64,000 bases of DNA, taken from Calliopsis andreniformis (Eukaryota > Arthropoda > Insecta > Hymenoptera > Andrenidae). The stretch covers positions 1,736,001 to 1,800,000 of the forward strand of contig NW_027480468.1 of NCBI RefSeq assembly GCF_051401765.1, given 5' to 3'. This document shows, piece by piece, positions 1-10,959 of the stretch. A program made the translations under genes and the position numbers. The notes below the pieces were generated by a model, which searched no databases, was not told where the DNA came from, and worked only from the letters and a program-made list of their open reading frames with translations. The stretch's first letter is position 1. The number at the start of each line of letters is the position of its first letter.

Positions 1-502
1 ACTCAATCTTCAATCCTCAATCCTCAGCCCTCAATACTCTAGCATCAATCTTCAATCCTCAATCCTCAATCCTCAATCCTCAATCCTCAATCCTCATTCT
101 TCAATCCTCAATACCCAATCCTCAATCTTCAATCCTCAATCCTCAATGCTCAATTCTCAATCCTCAATCCTCAAACCTCAATGTTCAATCCTCAGTCCTC
201 AATCTTCAATCCTCAATACTCAATCTTCAATCCTCAATCCTCAGTCCTCAAACCTCAATTCTGAATCCTGAATACTCAATCTTCAATCCTCAATCCTCAA
301 TCCTCAATCCTCAACCCTCAATCTTCAATCCTCAATCCTCAATCCTCAACACTCAATCTTCAATCCTCAATCCTCAATCCTCAGTCATCAATCCTCAATC
401 TTCAATTCTCAATCGTCAATCCCCACTCCTCAATCCTCAACACCCAATCCTCAATCTTCAATCCTCAAACCTGAATCCTCAATTCTGAATCTTCAATCCT
501 CA

Positions 503-612
503 ATGCTCAGACCTCAAACATCAATACTCAACCCTCAGTCCTCGTCCTCAATACACAACCCTCAATCCTCGATCCTCAATCTTCAGTCATCAATAATCAA
601 TCTCCATTTCTC
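503..612 (+). repeat. Module N (representative)
   Basis: A recurrent string running from CTCAAACATCAATACTCAAC through CCCTCAGTCCTCGTCCTCAA to a CACAACCCTCAATCCTCGAT-like segment and TCATCAATA. The 6-bp unit TCGTCC shifts the heptamer phase. Copies occur near 2004, 3255, 5020, 6285, 7258, 10268, 19930, 22302, 25054, 29558, 30720, 48120, 51000, 52385, 53410, 54030, 55105, 56445 and 63640. Confidence 0.75.
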
Positions 613-1410
613 AACCCTCAATCCTCAATACTCAATCCTCAATCCTCAATCCTCATTCTTCAATCCACAATACCCAATCCTCAATCTTCAATCCTCAACC
701 CTCAATCCTCAATCCTCAATCCTCAGACCTCCGTCCTCAAACCTCAATCCTCAGCCCTCACCCCTCATCCTCCATCCTCAATCCTCAACCCTCAATCCTC
801 AATCCTCAATCTTCAGCCTTCAATTCTGGATCTTTAATCCTCAATCCTCAATCCTCAATCCTTAATCCTGAATCCTCAATCCTCAATCCTCAATCGTCAT
901 TCTTCAATCCTCAATACCCAATCCTCAATCATCAAACCTCAATCCTCAATCCTCAATCCTCAATCCTCAATTGTCAATCCTCAATCCTCAGTCCTCAGTC
1001 CTCAAACCACAATCCTCAACCCTCAGCCATCATCCTCAATCCTCAATCCTCAATCCTCAATCCTCAACCTTCAATCCTCAATACTCAATCTTCAATCCTC
1101 AATCCTCAGTCCTCAAACCTCAATTCTGAATCCTGAATAGTCAATCTTCAATCCTCAATCCTCAATCCTCAGTCCTCAGCCCTCAATCTTCAATCCTCAA
1201 TACTCAATCTTCACTCCTCAATCCTCAATACTCAATCCTCGATCTTCAATCCTCAATCCTCAATCCTCAATCCTCAATCCTCAATCCTCATTCTTCAATC
1301 CTCAGTCCTCAATCTTCAATCCTCTATCCTCAATTCTCAATCCTCAACCCTCAATCATCAATATTCAACACTCAACCCTCAACCATCAATACTCAATTCT
1401 CAATACTCAA

Positions 1411-1518
1411 TAGAATATCCTGAATTCTCATGGTTCAATACTCAATCCACAATATTCTATAATCAAATCTCAATCCTCAAACATCAATTCTCAACACACA
1501 ATCCTCAACACTCAGTCC
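1411..1518 (+). repeat. Class A island (representative)
   Basis: About 108 bp that break the heptamer register, from TAGAATATCCTGAATTCTCA through GGTTCAATACTCAATCCAC to CACTCAGTCC. Other class A islands start near 4421, 9136, 9667, 11679, 13103, 15343, 17818 (diverged), 23210, 27975, 28506, 30126, 34177, 34911, 37200, 37934, 39380, 40804, 43044, 43778, 45224, 46648 and 49652. The island aligns with classes B and C at both ends (TAGAATATCC and CACTCAGTCC), so all are one family. No protein or RNA family is recognised in it. Confidence 0.85.
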
Positions 1519-1690
1519 TCTCTCTTCAATCCTCCGTCCTCAACTCTCAATCCTCAAGCGTCAATATTCAATCGTCAATCCTCAGCCCTCTATCCTCAGC
1601 CCTCAAACCTCAATCCCGAATCCTCAATCCTAAATCCTCAATCTTCAGCCCTCAGTCCTCAAAAATCAACTATCAATCCTCTATCCTGAA

Positions 1691-1799
1691 TAGAATATCC
1701 TCAATTTACAGTTTTCCATACTCAATCCCCATTCTTCAATCTTCAAATCTGAATCCACAAACATCAATACTAATCACTCAAGCATCAACACTCAGTCCT
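1691..1799 (+). repeat. Class C island (representative)
   Basis: The island opens TAGAATATCCTCAATTTACA, continues with a TTTTCCATACTCAATCCCC stretch and CACAAACATCAAT, and ends at CACTCAGTCC. Others start near 2313, 4701, 5330, 9975, 12001, 13383, 15665, 18101, 23490, 24112, 25306, 28814, 30406, 34499, 37522, 39702, 41084, 43366, 45546 and 46928. A class C island usually follows a class A island by 280, 308 or 322 bp, all multiples of seven. Confidence 0.85.
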
Positions 1800-2429
1800 C
1801 AACCTTCAATCCTCAATCCTCAATCCTCAACCTTCAATCCTCAATACTCAATCTTCAATCATCAATCCTCAATCCTCAATCCTCAATCTTCAATCCCCAA
1901 CCCTCAATCCTCATTCTTCAATCCTCAACACCCAATACTCAATCTTCAATCCACAATCCTCAATACTCAATTCTCAATCCTCAATCCCCAATCTTCATAC
2001 CTCAAACATCAATACTCAACCCTCAGTCCTCGTCCTCAATCCACAACCCTCAATCCTCGATCCTCAATCTTCAATCATCAATATTCAATCTTCAATTCTC
2101 AACCCTCAACCCTCAATACTCAATCCTCAATCCTCAATGTACGATCCTCAATACCCAATCCTCAATCTTCAATCCTCAATCCTCATTCCTCAATCCTCAA
2201 TCCTCAGTCCTCAATCCTCAGGCCTCAAACGTCAATCCTGAATCCTCAATCCTGAATCCTCAATCTTCAGCCATCAGTCCTCAAAAATCAACTATCAATC
2301 CTCTATCCTGAATAGAATATCCTCAATTTACAGTTTTCCATACTCAATCCCCATTCTTCAATCTTCAAATCTCAATCCACAAACATCAATTCTAATCACG
2401 CAACCATCAACACTCAGTCCTCAATCTTC

Positions 2430-2556
2430 AATCCTCAATCCTCAATCCTCAATCTTCAATCCTCAATACTCAAGCTTCAGTCCTCAATCCTCAATCCTCA
2501 ATCCTCAATCTTCAATCTTCAATCCTCAATACTCAAGCTTCAGTCCTCAATCCTCA
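2430..2556 (+). repeat. 63-bp local tandem duplication carrying AAGCTT
   Basis: The word ACTCAAGCTTCAGTCC occurs with AAGCTT at 2472 and again at 2535, 63 bp (nine heptamers) apart, in the same flanking context. The same doublet is carried in the related copies near 5.5 kb, 24.3 kb and 25.5 kb. Confidence 0.85.
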
Positions 2557-2675
2557 ATCCTCAATCCTTAATACTGAATCCTCAATCCTCAATCCTCAAT
2601 CCTGATTCTTCAATCCTCAGTACCCAATCCTCAATCATCAATCCTCAGTCCTCAATCCTCAATCCTCAATCCTCA

Positions 2676-2760
2676 ATTGTCAATCCTCAATCCTCAGTCC
2701 TCAGTCCTCAAACCACAATCCTCAACCCTCAGCCCTCATCCTCAACCCTCAATCCTCCAT
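2676..2760 (+). repeat. Module M (representative)
   Basis: A recurrent ordered string of variant heptamers beginning TTGTCAATCCTCAATCCTCA and including TCAAACCACAATCCTCAACC and CAGCCCTCATCC. Read from TTG it gives MSILNPQSSVLKPQSS, which is why many open frames here start with the same residues. Further copies begin near 3723, 5694, 6746, 7558, 8390, 11408, 14006, 14843, 15868, 16202, 20182, 21117, 21563 and 38879, plus their duplicates. Confidence 0.8.
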
Positions 2761-3386
2761 CCTCAGTCCTCCGTCCTCAAACCTATATCCTCAGCCCTCA
2801 GACCTCATCCTCAATCCTCAATCCTCAATCCTCAATCCTCAAACTTCAATCCTCAATACTCAATCTTCAATCCTCAATCCTCATTCCTCAAACCTCAATT
2901 CTGAATCCTGAATACTCAACCTTCAATCCTCAATCCTCAGCCCACAATACTCTAGCATCAATCTTCAATCCTCAATCCTCAATCCTCAATACTCAATCCT
3001 CATCCTTCAATCCTCAATACCCAATCCTCAATCTTCAATCCTCAATCCTCAATGCTCAATTCTCAATCCTCAATCCTCAAACCTCAATCTTCAATCCTCA
3101 ACACTCAATCTTCAATCCTCAATCCTCAATCCTCAGTCATCAATCCTCAATCTTCAATTCTCAATCGTCAATCCCCACTCCTCAATCCTCAACACCCAAT
3201 CCTCAATCTTCAATCCTCAATCCTGAATCCTCAATTCTGAATCCTCAATCCTCAATGCTCAGACCTCAAACATCAATACTCAACCCTCAGTCCTCGTTCT
3301 CAATACACAACCCTCAATCCTCGATCCTCAATCTTCAGTCATCAATAATCAATCTTCAATTCTCAACCCTCAATCCTCAATACTCA

Positions 3387-5209
3387 ATCGTCAATCCTCA
3401 ATCCTCATTCTTCAATCCACAATACCCAATCTTCAATCTTCAATCCTCAACCCTCAACCCTCAATCCTGAATCCTCAGTCCTCCGTCCTCAAACCTCAAT
3501 CCTCAGCCCTGGGCCCTCATCCTCCATCCTCAATCCTCAACCCTCAATCCTCAATCCTCAATCTTCAGCCTTCAATTCTGAATCTTTAATCCTCAATCCT
3601 CAATCCTCAATCCTTAATCCTGAATCCTCAATCCTCAATCCTCAATCCTCATTCTTCAATCCTCAATACCCAATCCTCAATCATCAATCCTCAATCCTCA
3701 ATCCTCAATCCTCAATCTTCAATTGTCAACCCTCAATCCTCAGTCCTCAGTCCTCAAACCACAATCCTCAACCCTCAGCCCTCATCCTCAATCCTCAATC
3801 CTCAATCCTCAGTCCTCCGTCCTCAAACCTCAATCCTCAGCCGTCAGAACTCATCCTCAATCCTCAATCCTCAATCCTCAATCCTCAACCTTCAATCCTC
3901 AATACTCAATCTTCAATCCTCAATCCTCAGTCCTCAAACCTCAATTCTGAATCCTGAATACTCAATCTTCAATCCTCAATCCTCAATCCTCAGTCCTCAG
4001 CCCTCAATCTTCAATCCTCAATACTCAATCTTCACTCCTCAATCCTCAATACTCAATCCTCGATCTTCAATCCTCAATCCTCAATCCTCAATCCTCAATC
4101 CTCAATCCTCATTCTTCAATCCTCAGTACCCAATCCTCAATCTGCAATCCTCAATCCTCAATCCTCAATTCTCAAGCCTCAATCCTCAGTCCTCAGTCCT
4201 CAAACCTCAATCCTCATTCTTCAATCCTCAATACCCAATCCTCAATCTTCAATCCTCAATCCTCAATGCTCAGTTCTCAATCCTCAATCCTCAAACCTCA
4301 ATCTTCAATCCTCAGTCCTCAATCTTCAATCCTCTATCCTCAATTCTCAATCCTCAATCCTCAATCATCAATATTCAACACTCAACCCTCAACCATCAAT
4401 ACTCAATTCTCAATACTCAATAGAATATCCTGAATTCTCATGGTTCAATACTCAATCCACAATATTCTATAATCAAATCTCAATCCTCAAACATCAATTC
4501 TCAACACTCAATCCTCAACACTCAGTCCTCTCTCTTCAATCCTCCGTCCTCAACTCTCAATCCTCAAGCGTCAATATTCAATCGTCAATCCTCAGCCCTC
4601 TATCCTCAGCCCTCAAACCTCAATCCCGAATCCTCAATCCTAAATCCTCAATCTTCAGCCGTCAGTCCTCAAAAATCAACTATCAATCCTCTATCCTGAA
4701 TAGAATATCCTCAATTTACAGTTTTCCATACTCAATCCCCATTCTTCAATCTTCAAATCTGAATCCACAAACATCAATACTAATCACTCAAGCATCAACA
4801 CTCAGTCCACAATCTTCAATCCTCAATCCTCAATCCTCAACCTTCAATCCTCAATACTCAATCTTCAATCATCAATCCTCAATCCTCAATCCTCAATCTT
4901 CAATCCCCAATCCTCAATCCTCATTCTTCAATCCTCAACACCCAATACTCAATCTTCAATCCACAATCCTCAATACTCAATTCTCAATCCTCAATCCTCA
5001 ATCTTCATACCTCAAACATCAATACTCAACCCTCAGTCCTCGTCCTCAATCCACAACCCTCAATCCTCGATCCTCAATCTTCAATCATCAATATTCAATC
5101 TTCAATTCTCAACCCTCAACCCTCAATACTCAATCCTCAATCCTCAATGTACGATCCTCAATACCCAATCCTCAATCTTCAATCCTCAATCCTCAATCCT
5201 CAATCCTCA
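3387..5209 (+). repeat. Block present in the left copy, absent from the right copy (about 1.8 kb)
   Basis: These heptamers lie between blocks 1 and 2 of the left duplication and have no counterpart between 25185 and 25186. The offset drops from 21799 to 19976, a difference of 1823 bp. The block holds a class A island at 4421, a class C island at 4701 and a module M copy at 3723. Most of it is itself related to 0.5-2.1 kb through the local 3-kb periodicity. Confidence 0.85.
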
Positions 5210-6366
5210 ATCCTCAATCCTCAATCCTCAATCCTCAGGCCTCGAACCTCAATCCTGAATCCTCAATCCTGAATCCTCAATCTTCAGCCATCAGTCCTCA
5301 AAAATCAACTATCAATCCTCTATCCTGAATAGAATATCCTCAATTTACAGTTTTCCATACTCAATCCCCATTCTTCAATCTTCAAATCTCAATCCACAAA
5401 CATCAATTCTAATCACGCAACCATCAACACTCAGTCCTCAATCTTCAATCCTCAATCCTCAATCCTCAATCTTCAATCCTCAATACTCAAGCTTCAGTCC
5501 TCAATCCTCAATCCTCAATCCTCAATCTTCAATCTTCAATCCTCAATACTCAAGCTTCAGTCCTCAATCCTCAATCCTCAATCCTTAATCCTGAATCCTC
5601 AATCCTCAATCCTCAATCCTGATTCTTCAATCCTCAATACCCAATCCTCAATCATCAATCCTCAATCCTCAATCCTCAATCCTCAATCCTCAATTGTCAA
5701 TCCTAAATCCTCAGTCCTCAGTCCTCAAACCACAATCGTCAACCCTCAGCCCTCATCCGCAATCCTCAATCCTCAATCCTCAGTCCTCCGTCCTCAAACC
5801 TATATCCTCAGCCCTCAGACCTCATCCTCAATCCTCAATCCTCAATCCTCAATCCTCAAACTTCAATCCTCAATACTCAATCTTCAATCCTCAATCCTCA
5901 TTCCTCAAACCTCAATTCTGAATCCTGAATACTCAATCTTCAATCCTCAATCCTCAGCCCACAATACTCTGGCATCAATCTTCAATCCTCAATCCTCAAT
6001 CCTCAATCCTCAATCCTCATCCTTCAATCCTCAATACCCAACCCTCAATCTTCAAACCTCAATCCTCAATGCTCAATTCTCAACCCTCAATCCTCAAACC
6101 ACAATCTTCAATCCTCAACACTCAATCTTCAATCCTCAATCCTCAATCCTCAGTCATCAATCCTCAATCTTCAATTCTCAGTCGTCAATCCCCACTCCTC
6201 AATCCTCAACACCCAATCCTCAATCTTCAATCCTCAAACCTGAATCCTCAATTCTGAATCCTCAATCCTCAATGCTCAGACCTCAAACATCAATACTCAA
6301 CCCTCAGTCCTCGTCCTCAATACACACCCTCAATCCTCGATCCTCAATCTTCAGTCATCAATAATC
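5210..6366 (+). repeat. Segmental duplication, left copy, block 2
   Basis: This block matches 25186-26344 at an offset of 19976 bp, with anchors 5694/25670 and 6069/26045. A few single-base differences are visible, for example near 5761 against 25737 (a C/A difference) and near 6097 against 26073. It carries a class C island at 5330, a module M copy at 5694 and a module N copy near 6285. Confidence 0.9.
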
Positions 6367-7505
6367 AATCTTCAATTCTCAACCCTCAATCCTCAATACT
6401 CAATCCTCAATCCTCAATCCTCATTCTTCAATCCACAATACCCAATCTTCAATCTTCAATCCTCAACCCTCAATCCTCAATCCTCAATCCTCAGTCCTCC
6501 GTCCTCAAACCTCAATCCTCAGCCCTCAGCCCTCATCCTCCATCGTCAATCCTCAACCCTCAATCCTCAATCCTCGATCTTCAGCCCTCAATTCTGAATC
6601 ATTAATCCTCAATCCCCAATCCTCAATCCTTAATCCTGAATCCTCAATCCTCAATCCTCAATCCTCAATCCTCATTCTTCAACCCTCAATACTCAACCCT
6701 CAATCATCAATCCTCAATCCTCAATCCTCAATCCTCAATCCTCAATTGTCAATCCTCAATCCTCAGTCCTCAGTCCTCAAACCACAATCCTCAACCCTCA
6801 GCCCTCATCCTCAATCCTCAATCCTCAATCCTCAGTCCTCCGTCCTCAAACCTCAATCCTCAGCCGTCAGAACTCATCCTCAATCCTCAATCCTCAATCC
6901 TCAATCCTCAATCCTCAACCTTCAATCCTCAATACTCAATCTTCAATCCTCAATCCTCAGTCCTCAAACCTCAATTCTGAATCCTGAATACTCAATCTTC
7001 AATCCTCAATCCTCAATCCTCAGTCCTCAGCCCTCAATCTTCAATCCTCAATACTCAATCTTCACTCCTCAATCCTCAATACTCAATCCTCGATCTTCAA
7101 TCCTCAATACTCAATCCTCAATCCTCAATCCTCATTCTTCAATCCTCAGTACCCAATCCTCAATCTTCAATCCTCAATCCTCAATCCTCAATTCTCAAGC
7201 CTCAATCCTCAGTCCTGAATCCTCAATTCTGAATCCTCAATCCTCAATGCTCACACCTCAAACATCAATACTCAACCCTCAGTCCTCGTCCTCAATACAC
7301 AACCCTCAATCCTCGATCCTCAATCTTCAGTCATCAATATTCAATCTTCAATTCTCAGCCCTCAACCCTCAATACTCAATCCTCAATTCTCAATGTACGA
7401 TCCTCAATACCCAATCCTCAATCTTCAATCCTCAATCCTCAATCCTCATACCTCAATCCTCAATCCTCAATCCTCAATCCTCATTCTTCAATCCTCAATA
7501 CCCAA
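6367..7505 (+). repeat. Block present in the left copy, absent from the right copy (about 1.1 kb)
   Basis: The offset between duplicates changes from 19976 to 18839 here, so 1137 bp of the left copy has no counterpart at the junction near 26344/26345. It is ordinary degenerate heptamer DNA with one module M copy at 6746 and one module N copy near 7258. It has no TAGAATAT island. Confidence 0.85.
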
Positions 7506-10500
7506 TCCTCAATCATCAATCCTCAATCCTCAATCCTCAATCCTCAATCCTCAATTGTCAACCCTCAATCCTCAGTCCTCAGTCCTCAAACCACAATCCT
7601 CAACCCTCAGCCCTCATCCTCAATCCTCAATCCTCAATCCTCAGTCCTCCGTCCTCAAACCTCAATCCTCAGCCGTCAGAACTCATCCTCAATCCTCAAT
7701 CCTCATCCTTCAATCCTCAATACCCAATCCTCAATCTTCGATCCTCAATCCTCAATCCCCAATTCTCAATCCTCAATCCTCTGTCCACAGTTCTCAAACC
7801 TCAATCCTCAACCCGCAGACCGCATCCTCAATCCTCAATCCCCAATCCTCAATCTTCAATCCCCAATACTCAATCATCAATCCTCAACCCTCAATCCTCA
7901 ATCCTCAATCCTCAATCCTCAATCCTCAATCCTTAGTCATCAGTACTCAATCTGCAATACTCAAACCTCAATACTCAATCCTCAATCCTCAATCCTCAAT
8001 CCTCATTCTTCAATCCTCAATACCCAATCCTCAATCTTCAATCCTCAATCCTCAATCCTCAATTCTCAATCCTCAATCCTCAGTCCTCAGTTCTCAACCT
8101 CAATCCTCAACCCTCAGACTGCACCCTCAATCTTCAATCCTCAATCCTCAATCCTCAAACATCTATTCTCAACTCTCAATCCTCAACACTCAGTCCTCTC
8201 TCTTCAATCCTCCATCCGCAATCCTCAATCCTCAAGCGTCAATCCTCAATCCTCAATCCTCAACCCTCAATCCTCAGTCCTCAAACCTCAATCCCGAATC
8301 CTCAATCCCGAATCCTCAATCTTCAGCCCTCAATACTCAACCCCCAATCATCAATCCTCAATCCTCAATCCTCAATCCTCAATCCTCAATTGTCAATCCT
8401 CAATCCTCATTCCTCAGTCCTCAAACCACAATCCTCAACCCTCAGCCCTCATCCTCAATCCTCAATCCTCAATCCTCAGTCCTCCGTCCTCAAACCTCAA
8501 TCCTCAGCCGTCAGAACTCATCCTCAATCCTCAATCCTCAATCCTCAATCCTCAACCTTCAATCCTCAATACTCAATCTTCAATCCTCAATCCTCAGTCC
8601 TCAAACCTCAATTCTGAATCCTGAATACTCAATCTTCAATCCTCAATCCTCAATCCTCAGTCCTCAGCCCTCAATCTTCAATCCTCAATACTCAATCTTC
8701 ACTCCTCAATCCTCAATACTCAATCCTCGATCTTCAATCCTCAATCCTCAATCCTCAATCCTCAATCCTCATTCTTCAATCCTCAGTACCCAATCCTCAA
8801 TCTTCAATCCTCAATCCTCAATCCTCAATCACCAGGCCTTAAACCTCAATCCTGAATCCTCAATCCTGAATCCTCAATCCTCAGTCCCCAGTCCTCAATC
8901 TTCAATCCTCAATGCTCCATCCTCAATCCTCAATCCTCAGTTCTGAATCCTCAATCCTCAATCCTCAAACCTCAACACTCAACCGTCAGTCCTCGTCCTC
9001 AATACTCAACCCTCAATCCTCAATCCTCAATTATCAATCATCAGTACTCAATCTTCAATCCTCAATCCTCAATCCTCCATACTCAATATTCAACACACAA
9101 CCCTCAGCCGTCATTCCTCAATTCTCATTACTCAATAGAATATCCTGAACCCTCATGGTTCAATACTCAATCCACAATATTCAATAATCAAATCTCAATC
9201 TTCAAACATCAATTCTCAACACTCAATCCTCAACACTCAGTCCTCTACCTTCAATCCTCCATCCTCAATGCTCAATCCTCAAGCGTCAATCCTCAATCCT
9301 CAATCCTCAACCCTCAATCCTCAACCCTCAATCCTCAGTCCTCACATCTCAATCTCCAATCCTAGATCCTCAATCCCCAATCCTCAATCCTTAATCCTCA
9401 ATCTTCAATCCTCAGTCCACAGTCCTCAATCTTCAATCCTCAATGCTCCATCCTCAATCCTCAATCCTCAGTTCTGAATCCTCAATCCTCAATCCTCAAA
9501 CCTCAACACTCAACCGTCAGTCCTCGTCCTCAATACTCAACCCTCAATCCTCAATCCTCAACCTTCAATCATCAGTACTCAATCTTCAATCCTCAATCCT
9601 CAATCCTCCATACTCAATATTCAACACACAACCCTGAGCCGTCAATCCTCAATTCTCATTACTCAATAGAATATCCTGAACTCTCATGGTTCAATACTCA
9701 ATCCACAATATTCAATAATCAAATCTCAATCTTCAAACATCAATTCTCAACACTCAATCCTCAACACTCAGTCCTCTCCCTTCAATCCTCCATTCTCAAT
9801 CCTCAATCCTCAAGCGTCAATCCTCAATCCTCAATCCTCAACCCTCAATCCTCAACCCTCAATCCTCAGTCCTCACATCTCAATCCCGAATCCTCAATCC
9901 TGAATCCTCAATCCCGAATCCTCAATCTTCAGCCCTCAGTCCTCAACAATCAATTAACAATCCGCAATCCTCAATAGAATATCCTCAATTCTCTGTTCTC
10001 GATACTCAATCCCCATTCTTCAATCTTCAAATCCCAATCCACAAACATCAATTCTCATCAATCAACACTCAACACTCAGTCCTCAATCGTCAATCCTCAA
10101 TCCCCAATCCTCAAACTTCAATCCTCATTACTCAATCTTGAATCCTCAATCCTCAATCCTCAATCCTCAATCCTCATTCTTCAATGCTCAATACCCAGTC
10201 CTCAATCTTCAATCCTCAACCCTCAATCCTCAATTCTCAATCCTCAATCCTCAAAACTCAGACCTCAAACATCAGTACTCAACCCTCAGTCCTCGTCCTC
10301 AATCCACATCCCTCAATCCTCAATCCTCAGTCTTCAATCATCAGTAAACAGTCTTCAGTCCTCAATCCTCAATCCTCAATCCTCAATCCTCAATCTTCAA
10401 TACTCAAACCTCAATCCTCAACCCCCAGCCCTCATACTCCATCCTCAACCCTCAATCCTCAATCCTCAATCCTCAATCTTCAATCCTCAATACTCAATCT

Positions 10501-10692
10501 TCAATCCTCAATACTCAATCCTCAATCCTCAATCCTCAATCCTCAATACTCAATCCTCAATCCTCAACCTTCAATCCTCAATACTCAATGTTCAATCCTC
10601 AATCCTCAATCCTCAATCCTCAATTCTCATTCTTCAATCCTCAATACCCAGTCCTCAATCTTCAATCCTCAATCCTCAATCCTCAATCCTCA
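7506..10692 (+). repeat. Segmental duplication, left copy, block 3
   Basis: This block matches 26345-29531 at an offset of 18839 bp, with anchors 8390/27229, 8912/27751, 9443/28282 and 10184/29023. Rare substitutions are seen, such as TCTCAA against TCCCAA near 8094/26933. The block contains the 531-bp tandem pair and islands at 9136, 9667 and 9975. Homology stops near 10692, where the left copy enters sequence shared with the end of the P unit. Confidence 0.92.
8912..9970 (+). repeat. 531-bp tandem pair
   Basis: Two adjacent units start at 8912 and 9443 (531 bp), each beginning ATGCTCCATCCTCAATCC and each holding a class A island (9136 and 9667). They differ by scattered substitutions, for example near 9030 against 9561. 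The spacing is not a multiple of seven. The pair is duplicated intact at 27751 and 28282. Confidence 0.88.
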
Positions 10693-10959
10693 ACCTTCAG
10701 CTCTCAGTCCTCAACAATCAATTGTCTATCCTCAATCCTCAATAGAAAATCCTCAATCTTCAATCCTCAGTAATCAATCTCCAATCCTAGATCCTCAATC
10801 CCCAACAGTCAGTCCTTAATCGAAAATCTTCAATCCTCAATCCCCAGTCCTCAATCTTCAATCCTCAATGCTCCATCTTCAATCCTCTATTCTCAGTCCC
10901 CAATCCTCAATCCTCAATCCTCAATCCTCAATCCTCAATCCTCAATCCTCAATCCTCAG

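Larger units (their letters stand above)
1..3386 (+). repeat. Segmental duplication, left copy, block 1
   Basis: This block matches 21800-25185 at a constant offset of 21799 bp. Anchors that agree are 503/22302, 2677/24476 and 3052/24851. The open frames inside the two copies translate identically where compared. Homology already exists at base 1, so the duplicated unit continues to the left of the window. It ends near 3386, where the left copy reads on through TCAATCG and the right copy switches to sequence matching about 5210. Confidence 0.92.
470..6260 (+). repeat. Higher-order repeat of about 3.0 kb, roughly two units
   Basis: Landmarks recur about 3.01 kb apart: class A islands at 1411 and 4421 (3010 bp), class C islands at 1691 and 4701 (3010), module M at 2677 and 5694 (3017), and a sub-block at 3052 and 6069 (3017). 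The first interval, 503 to 3255, is shorter at 2752 bp because the second unit carries extra heptamers around 4.1-4.3 kb. The units differ by single bases and by whole-heptamer indels. Confidence 0.8.

Noticed and set aside
1411..1518. Island as a tRNA, small RNA or insertion-sequence end
   Set aside because: I found no cloverleaf pattern, no terminal inverted repeats, no flanking target duplication and no transposase frame.
2472..2540. AAGCTT sites as cloning or vector artefacts
   Set aside because: They sit in identical heptamer context in a 63-bp local duplication and are carried through the larger duplications. No vector sequence adjoins them.
7393..8946. A 517-codon open frame and similar long frames (6746-7936, 26394-27785, 31055-32404, 46152-47324, 50399-51556, 51501-52646) as protein-coding genes
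   Set aside because: They consist only of SILNPQS-like heptapeptides forced by the DNA repeat. Overlapping frames give the same peptide, many starts are TTG of module M, indels between copies ignore the codon frame, and no domain, signal peptide or ribosome-binding context is seen.
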